A DNA stretch of 64,000 nucleotides from Schizochytrium sp. TIO01 (Eukaryota; Sar; Bigyra; Thraustochytrida; Thraustochytriidae), in assembly GCA_004764695.1 (NCBI GenBank), contig SMSO01000036.1, forward strand, positions 1,198,001-1,262,000. Direction: 5' to 3'. How positions within the stretch are numbered: position 1 is the first letter of the stretch; every line of letters starts with the position of its first letter. The notes below the pieces were generated by a model. That model saw only the letters and a list, made by a program, of their open reading frames with translations. It made no database searches and was not told the DNA's origin. A program made the position numbers and the translations under genes. Positions 20,001-32,030 of the stretch are shown piece after piece.

Positions 20001-23000
20001 TCGCAATTTGGTGGTCATATAGAAGCGAAAGTTTTCAGAATATTCAACAGTTGCATCACCGAGTTTAATACTTGGCACACCGCCTTTCTTAAATACTTGC
20101 TTCAAAAGAAGCGGCTCCAGCGCGGCTGGCAATGTCTCGTCAAGATTTTCGAGGAGAACAGGGCGCCCAAATTGCACAGCATTTTCCATGGTTCTTAGGT
20201 AGTTTGCGTCGCTCAGCTTACAAACTTTAAGTTCATTATCTGCCTCCATATTACGAATCCACTTGTTTGCTTGACCTTGTGGATCAATCATCAGAGGCCA
20301 ACGACGAGAATTGTTCAATATAATACCATTTTCGATGCTGTATTCATCTACTGGTAAGCCTTGAACAGTCCAATTGCGAATTTTCACAGGATCGCCAAGA
20401 GTTTGTACAAGATTCATCTCCTCTGCATTGGAACACGGTATATTCATTGTCAAGGCCTCTTTAATCCATGCCGCCGTAATCTCACGCCGATAGACTACCG
20501 TAAAAGGACCTAAATAAGCTACCATTCCGGAGCAAACAAGCACATTGCCGATTAACTTTCCCAGGAGGTCTCGCAGCCGAGCAGCTTCTTCTGACCAGCG
20601 AGCTTTCTCGCCACCTAGACCAGATATCAGTTTCTCTGCTCGATCAAGTTTTGCAGAACAATCTTTAACCTGATTTTCGAGCTCAAGCTTTCGCTCTTTG
20701 CATTGCTCAAGCTGTCGGGCAAGGCCGGCGACACGGTTCTCAATCTTGTTCAGTTCAGCTTGCTTTTCACGGAGGCCTGTCATAACTGTTTCAAGCTCTT
20801 GCTCGGCCTCTGCAAGAGCAGCACGTTTTGGAGCTACAACCTTTGCGACGGCATCATATTGAACCATGGCCCGAATCCAGCAGCAAAGTCCATATGCTGC
20901 ACGTGAAGCTTTCTTGATTTTCTCAGGATCAAAATCAGGGTTTTCCACATAAGACTGTGCCTTTTGCACAATCTTGGGATCAATGTTGTCCTTATCATAA
21001 TCAATCAATATGTTCAGCAATTTTGGGTCCGAAAGCAGGGTCTTTTTAGCAGGTTCCCAATAATCATTAACTTTCTTTGAAGCATCATTGGGATCCTTCG
21101 TCTTGATAGGTTTGACATTCATCATAATGCAAAGTGCTTCCATAACTAGTTTGACGCCATCAGGAGGAGATTTCATTGCTTTTACCTCAGTGATATCGTT
21201 CTTACTCAAAGTGTTCAAAGCTACAATTGCAGCTTCGAGAATAGGCATTGCCTCTGCCAAATCTGCTTCGCACTCATCCTTGATACCCTTTGCATTCAAA
21301 GCCTTTTCTGTAGCGAATGCCTCCTCTTTTTTAACAACTTTTGCAATCTTGTCTGCCTCGGTTTGTTCTTTCTGTACAGTCGTCATCATTTCCTCAGTTT
21401 GCTTTGTCGTTTTCACGAGAACGGGCTGTAAGTCCTGAAGTTCCTTTTGCATTCCTTGGACGGAATCCTCAGTAAACTGAAGCTTCTGCAAACCCACTTC
21501 GTAGCGGCGCAAAGTCTGCTCAACCTGACCACGCTTAAAGGACAACATGGTTTTAAATGTGTTGATTAACTCCAGATACGATGTGGGTGTCACATAGTAG
21601 TGCCTGCGGAGTTCCTGCATGAATCTTGTAGCATAACTGGCAGTACTTAGATGAAACTTTTGGCACAATGCAACACACTTGGCTTTTAAAAGATCGTCTG
21701 TCTCTGTCCCAAGGTCGTCCAGGAATCGTTCTGCAACTGAGGTCAACGCATCCTGGGGCCACTCGCTAAACCAGTCGATAACGCAGCAATTCACCAACGA
21801 AGGAAATCGTCGAATACGTGCTCGAAATGCATCGCCAATAGGACTAAATGCCAGAACAAGGTGCAAGTGCTTGCGAACCCGTTCCACAACAAATGCATAC
21901 AAGCTCTCCGGGGTATCTACATTACGCTTTTCCGCTTTCGCTGCAGGTCTAGCTAGCTCGCAAATCTCCGCTTTCTCATCTGCAGCAAGCATATTTGGTA
22001 CCTCACCAGAGTTCAATAAACTGTTGATGTCTTCTACAAAAGATTCATCCTTTATTTGCGCATCACTCAACAAGAAAACTGTGCTTTGGCCTCGTCCTCC
22101 AGAGAGTGCTAGCACACGTCGAAGATCGCCGTGCCAATCTGCAACTCCATAGTTACGACTCAACTCAATTTGGAAGACTTCATAGTCTCTAATTGATGCC
22201 GCTAGCCTCGTCAAGGACTGGCGCCCTGACCCACCAACACCAACCAAAAGCGCGTTGCCTCCTGGAATGCCAATTATACGGCAAATGCGCACGGTATGCT
22301 CAATCGCATAGAGGAACATAACAAGGTTCATCGGTTTAGCAGATAAGGTGTTATATTCCTCGAGCTTTGTCTCGCACAGCGACTTCAGTTGAGCAAGGTC
22401 AACGATCTGCTCATACGATGCGGAGTGTAGACTACCAAATAAAACGCGCCTCGCTGTAGTCCAATTAGCTTCACTTACACGGAATGAACCGGACGAAGTT
22501 ACCATGCCTGTAGAATCATCAGCAAGATGTTTGAATGTCTCATCAAATGTTTTCCCGAAGTGGGTCTTCATAGCAGGACTCATCATTGATCCCACCAAAC
22601 GATCACGATCCTGTTTATCAACTAAACGATCTCCAAAAATTCTCAATGTCTCATGTGCCCATAGCCGAGCTATTGTACTAGCAACTTCCTCCGGTTTCCC
22701 TCCGGCTTCACCTGCCTTGAATAGAGTCATACCTTGAATTACTCTACTTACGTCGCGGAGGTTAAACAGATAGTGTGATTTCGATGGGGTGGGAAGGAGT
22801 TCTTTAATACTTTGCTTGTAAACATCCATGGTGGCTTGTACTGCACTCTGCCCTGCATGCAGAATAGCAGTGCCATTGCAGCCTTGGTTTGTCAGGCTCC
22901 AGCGCATGAGGTTCGAAAAAATGCGAAGCATGGAAGACTCCTCGAACTCAGTTACTCCAACTATGTGAAAGTGACGGATGAAACGAGGTGAAATGTGGTT

Positions 23001-26000
23001 ACGACCTCCGCCTGGTGGGCCCATGGCTGCAACATAAAAGCAATCCACAATATTGCGAAAGCTCAAGTCCTTAAAATCGTACCAGCCACCATACTTCATC
23101 CCTTGCCGCAAAAGTTCGAGAGGTGGCTGAGCTCCATATGTTTCAGGCTGCGGCATATTCACATCATCAAGGAATATCACACACTTACGTCCTAAAGCTG
23201 GTCCAAAGACACCCTTCCGGCGACGATCAAGGCTACTGTCAATGATACTTTGAACCTGTGTCGATGATGTTTGAGCTGAAAAGCCTAGCATGAGAACTTT
23301 ATATGCTTCGGTATTGAGCTCATTAAGTAAAAATTGTGAAGTGTATGCTGATTTTCCAGTGCCAGTTGGACCTACAAAGAGCAATGCTCTCGATTGCTGA
23401 ATAGCTAATCTCAATAAGTAGGTGTAACGTGAGGTGTCTTTAGTTGGAACAATTATTGAAGAATAGTCGGCGTCTTTAGGAAAAGATGGCTGCTGCTCGA
23501 GATTTGATGTCCATAGTTTCCATTCACAAATACCCCGCTCATTGTCGGTTGAAACAAAGTAGTCATAGATCGACTCATCTTTGGGCAATGGATGCGAAAG
23601 CACCTGTTGAGTTCCCCCTGAAGATTTACCAGGTCCTGAAGCTGCCGTAAACTTTCGTAAGAAAATATCAAACGCCTCTCGACCAGCTGCATTTGCAGAG
23701 CCACCAATAGACCAAATGAATGAGAAAATTGTAATAACTTCGATCCACTTGGAAGGAACTGTTGCACCTTTAGGGGTAAGCTCAAGTACTAAGGTTTCGA
23801 ACAATTGAGTTAGTGCCCGTACAAGCATCAGATCCGAGGTTGGGGCCAGCTCGACAATATTCTTACGCACAAAGTGAAGACATGGGTCAATAAGCCAATC
23901 AAATAACCTTTGAACTGATTCGCGACCCTCTTCATCAATCACTTCACGCATTGTTTTAAGCCAAGCTTCTACCATAGGACGCCAGCCTAATTTGTCGGGC
24001 TCCATGTACACCATACCACACCGCGACACTGTGGCTGGCGAGGCTACTGCTAAATCCATGGGCTCGAACATCATGTTCATGTACTCTGACATTGCAATGA
24101 TCTCACCACTCATGAGGCAAAGCTTTTTGTTGTCATCTAGAACAGTGTTCAGGTTTTCAATCCATACCGCATCAACGGGACCATCAAAGAGAACCCACTT
24201 TCGGCGTTCATCTGTTGCTTTGCTTGCATCACGGAACGTCTTTGCTAAAACTCCATCTGACCATTCGTGCGAAACAAGATCAAAACATCCATAAAGCTGC
24301 TGCATGGTGACTGCTTTGGGGTTCATTTGAAATACATCCGTAGCAAGCTCATGCTCTGCAAGTTTGCATGGCATCTGACTTCGTTCAGAAAGAGTTGTAA
24401 GAGTTTGAGCCAGGACTTTCCAGCTCATTGTTTTGCCTGCTAATGGAGGGCCAACGATCATAAGACCATGCCGGACAATAAGCATTTCGTAAAGCTGAAT
24501 CACTTTCTCCATAAAAGCTGGTACAGGCTCAATATTAATGGCTGTGTCTGCACAGGCAAGCTGCGCAGCAGATCTAAGGTGATCATAATCTGGATCAGGA
24601 AGAACTACTCCTGGAAATAGATCTGAGATGATACCCTTAAATAAAGGAATATCTTGACTCAGAAATTTGGCCAAGTTTACATCACATATAGAGCGAAGAA
24701 CAATTACGGATTCATTTTCATCTTGAAATTGCTGTTTGAGGGCGCCTGCAGCTTTCAATACACTGATCACAGCACGCATACCATAGTCGTAGTGATCTTG
24801 AGACGAGAGTTGCTCACTGCATAGCTTGTATGTTGTCACGATCTTATTTGCCAGATTTCGTGAATCAGCATATCCATAACTGAAAAGAATAATCTCTGCA
24901 ATCATACTATAATCTGGAACCATCATAGCAACGGTACGAAACAAAGCCTTTAAGTTGTCAGGAAGCTCCGAGCGCCCAGCATATCCTGGGTTCATGGTGA
25001 TGAAGACGTTTGCTGTCCAGCGTAATTTGATTTGAGTACCTTCAAACTCAAACATGTGCACCTGTGCTGCTATAGCACCCTGAATGCAGGATATTTGCTG
25101 TGCAATAACTGATAACACTTCAAGTTCAATACGATTAAACTCATCAAAACATGCCCATGCTCCACTCGACGCCAAGCCTTTAAAGAATTTGGCCATTGCA
25201 AGATAGTCCAAACCGTCTGAACAATTGAAAACCACACATTGGCGGGCTAAAGCCTTAGCAAGATCCTTCACAGTTTCTGTTTTCCCAGTTCCAGCCGGCC
25301 CTTCGGGTGCTCCACCATACTGCAAATGAAGTGCACCCATAAGTGTACGATAGCACCTGTCTGTCAATGGCGTGATGACAAGACGTGATGAATTACCCAA
25401 ATATTCGTAACCATATTCTAATGAAGAGGCAATGATTTTGACTGCCAAGGTGTCGTCCTCCCAATAGTAGCGTAATTGACTTGTCCAGTCGAAGTCCTGA
25501 ACAGAGTTCACTTTGGCACTTGCCAATTGATTGACGACATCACGAGCATGGACATCAATAACAGCCAGCGCTGAAAGTGTTGCTCGTTCTAGCTTACTTA
25601 ACTCTCCACGAACGAGTGTCACAAGGCTAGAAAGTTGATGACTTAATCGCTGCTCGTAGGAAACGAGACCTGCGGTCCCACGATTGCGAAGCTCTGATTC
25701 TACTTCTTGAGTCCAAAATGTTGAACCAACAGCTAAAATAACTTGGCCAGGCCAATCAAGAATCCAGCGACCCCGAGGCTTTGTTGGATAGTCCGTAATG
25801 GCCTCTTTTGTGAAAAAGCGAACCGTTCGACACATTTCCTCTTCAAGCTGAAGAAGCCACACCTCTACAGCTCCTTTAGCCTCATGAGGTGCAATTTCTG
25901 TGGTCAACTTGACACTTTCATTCTCTGAGCTGATCATGTTTGCTATAATGGGTTGACCCTCCTCGTTGCTTCGAAAACGTAACGATTTGATTCCTTCAAA

Positions 26001-29000
26001 ACACTTTTTAAGGAACGGTTGGACCCTCGTGGGATCTTTAGTTTCAGCAAGAATCTCGAGCAATTCGTCATTAGATAGGAAGAAGAAGCGAGAAAAGTAA
26101 AGCCGCTTGGTTTCCAGGTAAGAACTAAGACCTTTATTAATTTCCTCAAGTGTCTCATTAGTTTCAACGAACTGGTCTAACAAGTGATCCACTTTTGCGA
26201 TTAGCATGACCTTTCGTGCAGAATGGACTAGATCCATAATATCCCGCCAAGTTTTGGTAACCTGCAAAAACTTATGGCCTTCTTTTGGCATTTGTTTCAT
26301 AATATCTTCCGACGCAAAGATTGGCTCCAAGTAAAGCCACGATGCTTGAACTTTCACCCAAGCATCAATGAGATCTCGAGTGTACACCAGAAAGTGCTCC
26401 CACTCAGCCATTTTAGATTCCATAAATTTGCAAAAAGGAGATCCGCGGATGGTTTGAGTCTTAATAAGATGATCATCAAGCAAAGTCTGTAGCTCATCAA
26501 TATTTGTACCTTGTAAAATGTAGGTTCCTGAGTCTTTGTAAGGTTGGGTAGCAAACTCCAATGGTGCCCATTCATTAAGCATTTTGTCGTACGCATTTTC
26601 GATAGATTGCTCCTTGGATGCACCTTCAGAAATCGCTTCTAATGCCTCGAGGTGTTCGCCTACTTGAAGCTCCAGCAGGCGTGCCAGCGTTGTAGTATCA
26701 TCGGGAACAAGGGGAAAGCCAAGTTTGTCTGAAATTTGCGTCCAATGTCGGTCTCTGAGACCACTGTTTCGAAATGACGTTGAGAAGGGGCAACTCTTGG
26801 CGAAATTCTGAGAGCTTGCTTTTGATAAGATCCGCACATGCTGAACTGGTAGGGCTCTCGGATTGAAGCTTCTCTGCAAGCTGGTGGGCTTGTCGAAACA
26901 TTTCTGTTACTTCCCTCTCTACAGACTCGCCATCTAAAGTAAACACAACTCCATGGTTCCAGCGATGGTATTCCTTTTGGAAACGATCTGCAAGAGTCCA
27001 AAGCGCCTCATAAGGTTCTAAGGAGGCTTCGACCAGCACCAAGTTCTTGAAGTCTTTGTGCATGAGTCCAAGCCGCTCCTCCTCTTCTTGCAAAAGCTCT
27101 GCACGCCGTTTTGCTGCTTCCACCATCTCACGAACTTCTTCTGTAGAGCGTAATTGCGCCTTTGTGTAGCGAATGTCACCTTTTTCCTTAAGTTTACCTA
27201 CAGCTTTTTCGATTCCTGAAATTTCCTGCATGAATCGGTCGCGATCAAGTTTGAATTGGCCCTCCAGTTTCTCTCGCTCGTGACGAAGCTGAGAAGCAGC
27301 GTCTTCAACAAGACGATCTATTTTATTAACCCAGGAAAATGTAATACCAAGTGGACGCAATAATTCTGCTTCTACCTGGGCTTGATTCTTGAATAGAAAT
27401 TGCAGCCTTTCATCGATTGCCTGAACATCTGATAAAAGCTCATCAAGCCCACGGCTTTGAAACAAACGAACATACGCTTCAGCTTCAATAAGAGCATGTG
27501 AATCGACAGGAACTTTGGCAAGATGTTCTGCAGATTCGCTAAAACTTTTACAGACATCTAAATTACGTCTGATAGTATCCTGGACAATATATTTCAAAAT
27601 ATGTTGGCGTTGCTCTTCTGCCTCTCGATCAATACGAATATTTAGTTCTTGGCACTGAATCGTCTGAATGCCTAAAACAAGAGCAAATCTTGTCTCCTTC
27701 TCAACACGGTTCTGCAAACTTTGCCGAGAATTGAGGTCTGCTTGAAAGTCTTTGAGGTTTCTTAAAGGGTCTAGACTCGCCTCCAACTGCGACCATGCAT
27801 TAAAAATAGGCTCGAACGCAGCGTACGCTTGAATTGCACCTTGACAAAGTTCGTTACTTGCAAATAGCACTTGCTCAATGTCGAGCTTTATCTTTCCAAT
27901 TGCGTCTTCAGTTGGGGAAATATCAAGAACGTAGGTTCGTTGATGTGCCAGAGCATTTGCAAGACCAATACTTTCGGGGTCATAATCTTCAGAATCGTCT
28001 TGAACCTGATTTGTGGTAACGTCTTCCTGGGATCCTGAATCCAGTCCGAGCCCAGGGTTCTCGACGTCATCGTCTAAATAGTCTAGATTGAGACCAATAC
28101 CTTTTCGCTCGACGCGGACAACCCGGTTCATGCATGTAGCGACTGTGTTAATAATTTTTATTACACCTTTTGAAATATCATCAAATGAGGTCTCCAAAAT
28201 GATTTCCTTGGGCATGTCCTTATCTGCATCTGAATCAAGCACAATCAGTCGATTTAAAAAAGCACTCCGTCGTGTCTGAGTCTCCTCAGATGTAAATGGA
28301 TGCCTTTGAATCTGTGTGAGACTACCAAGACCAAATTTCCGGAAGAACGCCCGAAGTTGTTCAAGAGATCTCAGGACCATTGAACGGATTTGAATACTCA
28401 TCAAAGTCGCTGCACTTTCAAAAAGCATCTGCAGAGCTTGCTGTGAGAAGTCACAAAGACGAAGACCAACAGGGTCAAGCTTTGGGGCTTCTTGTTTAGC
28501 AGCCTCAGCAAAGATGCGCACAACCTCAGGGTGCCATTTATGTTGCAAAATGTCTCGCACCTCTTGAGCATGTAGTTCTTGCCTTTCTACGAAGCTCTGT
28601 AGGACTGGTGGTGTCCAGCCTTGGCGTAAGGCTTCGTCATCAGAAATCGGAACGTCAACAAAAAGTAAGTGATCATAGTCTTGCCAAAGAGCAAGCATTC
28701 GTCGAATAAGAGGATTGATGAGTGTCAGCTTCTCTTCCAGCTGAGTGCGCGCATTTCGAAACGAATCTCGCCACAGTCTTAACGTGGATTCACTGCTAAC
28801 AGTATGTTTGGGAAGAATACAGCTTTTGGGAGTATACGGGATTTCTAATCGCACCCGCTGCGAAGTATCTCTAAGTAGATAATCAAGGGTTGCTCGTCGG
28901 ATTGCAGAAAAATATCTAGCTTCAACATCGTCAGTTAACTCCATCACAAGTTTCTGAAACTCCTCCACAAATTCTACTTGATTTGCTACTTCGCCTTGAG

Positions 29001-29313
29001 GCGTTGGCAGGAGTTCACTGACACGGTGAAGCCATTCAGGACACAGCGGCGCAAGAACCTTCTTATCTACACCATTTTCCACATACCACATGTACCGACG
29101 AATAATTCGATCATCATCTTCAGATTGATCCTTGAGATTTTCTGCTGGTGAGTTTACTTCCGGATTCTGGGATGCTTGTAATTCTTCTAAATTTCCTACA
29201 CCGATATGAACGAGGCCCTTTCCTAGCCTTCTTTGAACTCGTCTTAGTTTCTCATTGCGAGCAATGAGAGCCTCTGCGCGGAATGTCAAGAGGTTCACGC
29301 ATATCTGGAACAT
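17082..29313 (-). CDS. Axonemal inner-arm dynein heavy chain (single-headed type), one apparent +1 frame offset
   Basis: Motor protein of cilia that hydrolyses ATP to slide outer doublets. If it starts at the ATG at 29313 and one base is discounted, the length is 4076 aa, normal for the DNAH3/7/12-like inner-arm class; the tail motif YMWYVENGVDKKVLAP also fits that group. AAA1 P-loop GPAGTGKTE near 25300 with Walker B CFDEFNRIE; AAA2 GPPLAGKT near 24450; AAA3 GPTGTGKS near 23370; AAA4 GVGGSGRQ near 22230. A stalk of coiled coils lies about 21500-20600, then AAA5, AAA6 and a C-terminal domain ending HWINRSVALL. The frame changes at 26772-26774: the linker sequence ELPLLNV continues as RNSGLRDRHW one frame over. 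The upstream frame stops 76 bases later and the downstream frame has no ATG nearby, so they are one gene. Whether it is fused to the upstream HU protein is unresolved. Confidence 0.93.
26772..26774 (-). other. Single-base +1 frame offset inside the dynein gene
   Basis: On the minus strand GTC-ATTT-CG: dropping one T gives V-I-R-N-S-G-L-R-D-R-H-W, the usual linker motif of dynein heavy chains, with no gap. There is no room for an intron. Confidence 0.85.
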
Positions 29314-30670
29314 CGCGAGGAGAGTAGTTCGGCATCGGGAGGGGGTCACGATCAATGTTTCCTAAAGCTTGAGCACGGCGTGCATCAAGCTTTACCTCAG
29401 AAAGAAATGTTTCGCGGCGCTTGAGTGGAGCGACTATCCGTGAAAATTCAGACACTCCTGCATCAATCCCAGGTAGGGCCATGGAAGCTTTGGTGGCTCT
29501 TTTCTCTCCATCAGCTCTTGGACATTCGAGAAGGGAAGACGAAATACTAAGACAGTGAAGAAGGAGGTTCCGAGTTGCTGGTGAATAATATGTTCCAATA
29601 CGGTCGGACAGCTTCCGTTCGGTGTCATTTGGCGGAACATGTACAGCTGCACGTGTACGAGAGTATTGGTTCAAAAGAGGTGGATGCTCTTGCTCATTAC
29701 GGATCTCAGCTGAAAGACGCTGAAGACTTGCCTCTCTACGAATGTGTTTCAACTCGGGGAACTCGCAAGTTCGTCCGAGATATCCAAACCCCATTCCTTG
29801 AATAGATGTTGAAGACATTTGCTTCAAAGAAAGCCTCCAGCTATGTAAACCATTTGATTCAGAAGATGCCTCTGATGCATCTGTAGTTGATGCATAACTG
29901 AGTCGCCGAAGGGAAAGCTGGCGTCTTTCCAAGTTTTCAATAGACGGAGAATCCAACATAGAGTCTTTACATGATCCATCAGGATACCATGCACAGAGTA
30001 CACAATCATGTCTGCGCGCCGAGACACGACGATCGGCGCGTAAAGCTCGGGGGGATTCTACTTTTGTAAAGGGCGAAGGGGAGGAGGGAGGCCGCGGCTC
30101 GTGTAGCTTTGTGGAAGGAGCTCCGGGAAGCCCCCCACCTGGAGCAAATCTCAAAGACATCACGCCTTTGTGTACAATAAGTTTTCCGCATCCAAGGTCC
30201 AGGCCTACAGGATAGGCGCTTTCCCGAGCGATATAGCCAAAACCAAGGAGAATTGCTTGAACAATCGCTCGCATGATTTCTGCAACATGTTGAATATTCT
30301 CGCCAATAATGTCCCGACACCAATTGACAGCCCGAAAGTTCACCCGTACAGCACGTACACAGTCTTCATCCCGTGGTAAGCTTGCCAGTGAGCGAAGCCC
30401 AAAACGCTCTGTGTATTCACTTCCGACAATAAATGTTGGCACCACGGCGCCGTATTTGTATTTTCTGAATTGGACGATACCTAAATCAGGAATTACGAAT
30501 GAGTTCTTTTCTTGAGACTGCACCAGCAGCCAATTACAGAGACCATTCCAAACCTCTCGGCATGTGCTCTCCGCAACATCATTCTTGAGTGATGCTTTTG
30601 CAATATCGTAAGGCCTCAACTCCTTATAGGACGGTGGCACACTCGTAATCTCCGAGGCAGACTGCTCCAT
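29252..30670 (-). CDS. CCDC81-like HU-domain protein (separate gene or N-terminus of the dynein)
   Basis: 472 aa from the ATG at 30670. Residues about 30-100 resemble the first HU domain of CCDC81 (CREVWNGLCNWLLVQ, then FVIPDLGIVQFRKYK), and about 110-180 the second (NFRAVNWCRDIIGENIQHVA, then VGLDLGCGKLIVHKGVMSL). CCDC81 proteins are centrosome- or cilium-associated in animals and protists, with HU folds of bacterial type used here for protein contacts. The C-terminal half is Ser/Arg-rich and probably disordered. The frame ends at a TGA at 29252, overlapping the dynein frame by about 60 bases on the same strand. A single-base shift at 29280-29281 would give EPLDIRAEALIARNEK and continue directly into dynein. 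Both readings are possible. Confidence 0.75.
   Translation of the reverse strand: MEQSASEITSVPPSYKELRPYDIAKASLKNDVAESTCREVWNGLCNWLLVQSQEKNSFVIPDLGIVQFRKYKYGAVVPTFIVGSEYTERFGLRSLASLPRDEDCVRAVRVNFRAVNWCRDIIGENIQHVAEIMRAIVQAILLGFGYIARESAYPVGLDLGCGKLIVHKGVMSLRFAPGGGLPGAPSTKLHEPRPPSSPSPFTKVESPRALRADRRVSARRHDCVLCAWYPDGSCKDSMLDSPSIENLERRQLSLRRLSYASTTDASEASSESNGLHSWRLSLKQMSSTSIQGMGFGYLGRTCEFPELKHIRREASLQRLSAEIRNEQEHPPLLNQYSRTRAAVHVPPNDTERKLSDRIGTYYSPATRNLLLHCLSISSSLLECPRADGEKRATKASMALPGIDAGVSEFSRIVAPLKRRETFLSEVKLDARRAQALGNIDRDPLPMPNYSPRDVPDMREPLDIPRRGSHCSQ
29280..29281 (-). other. Possible single-base +1 offset joining the HU protein to the dynein
   Basis: Minus-strand GACATTCCGCGC. Omitting one C of the CC joins the two overlapping frames without other change. 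The combined frame from 30670 to 17082, minus two bases, is an exact multiple of three (4528 aa). The alternative is two overlapping genes, with dynein starting at 29313. Confidence 0.5.
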
Positions 30671-32030
30671 TCGCCTATACAACGAGATCTTCAACTATCA
30701 ACCTGCAGCGCCTATTTCGGAACGCGGGACCAATACTACAGTTCTCCACAAACGAATCACCGTCAGACCAAATGATTGTCTTGCTCAGATTAATCTGATG
30801 CCCTCGCGTGTTGTCGAGGCCCTCAAATACAGAACGTTGCTCTGCAACACCCTTTTCAGTCCTTTTCCTGTAGCGCTCAACACTCGCAAAGGACAAAGGC
30901 AGGGCTTAGCAAACCAGACCTCTTCACGATACCCAGACCCTCTCCACTCTGCAAGCGTCCCCGCGACGCTGCAGACCACGTTTGACAGAGCCTGGCCGGT
31001 TGGGATCACTGCTGCTGCAGCGGCTCCCAGAGTCCGCAACACTTGTGTTCTGTCTGGGACTCCTCTTTCCTTTCTTCTTCTCGTTCCCTTTCGTTTACTA
31101 CTGGTTACTACAAATAAGAGGAGAAGAGGTAAAAAAAAGTTTTAACTTTTTGTCTTCTTCCGTCGTCTCGTTCTCGCAATACGATGCAACAATAATGCCA
31201 GTACCCGCTTCTTTCAAGAAACATCGCTTTGCAGAGCTGTTTGCAAAGACATCTTAGTCAGTGCGGCATCGCGCTGCACAATTTCCTAGCCCATTCCATG
31301 TAAGACTTACGTCATCATGATCCATTTTATTTTTCCTATTTAGTTCTTTTCTCTTTCTATAAATTCTGTAGTACTGGTATGTTATTATTATTTATATTTG
31401 TTTTTAATAAAATCATTCTTCTCTTTTTCCTTTTTTGGAAAGGATGCGTTCAACGGCCATATGAATGGGTCAAGTAGAGGCACGGAGTTAAGTGGGATCG
31501 CTCGGAAACGCCTGACAGCCACTATAATGCTGTGCACTTCATGGATTTGAAGGAGAGAATAAACGAGACAGAAGAGGCCATCACCGAAGCACGCGTGCAT
31601 CAGTGATTCTCGCCTTGATGTAAGGTTTATAAGGTGATGTTCTTGCTCAACAAATGGAAGTTGATGCCAGCTCCTTCTGCTGGAGAGGCTGATAGCAACA
31701 TGCAAACTCAGAATATAAAGAGACTAATGATCAAAGATTCAACGTTTTGGGCTCGCGAGGCTTTTGTGGAAAGTATAAACTAAAAACCTGAATCGAGGGA
31801 AGTTTGAGAAGTAAACCTAGAACGGAAAAGTCGATTATACTAGAGTTAGGGCCTACGTAAAAACGTAGTGATCCCGTTTTAAAGAGTCTTGTAATATAAA
31901 TATGGCGAAGCTCTCAGTTGTCAAGATATCTGTGAAGAGTTAAGTCAGTGCATTGAGGTAAAAAGAAAAATGTCTCACAAATATTAAAAAAAAATAAAAA
32001 ATGAAATTCAAGTTGAAAATCAACTTTTCA
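30671..32030. other. Intergenic region, no gene recognised
   Basis: Upstream flank of the HU/dynein locus and 3' flank of the GH47 gene. The short open frames (for example 30798-31145 +) lack recognisable domains. A/T-rich tracts occur near 31100-31150, 31390-31430 and 31985-32005. Confidence 0.5.
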
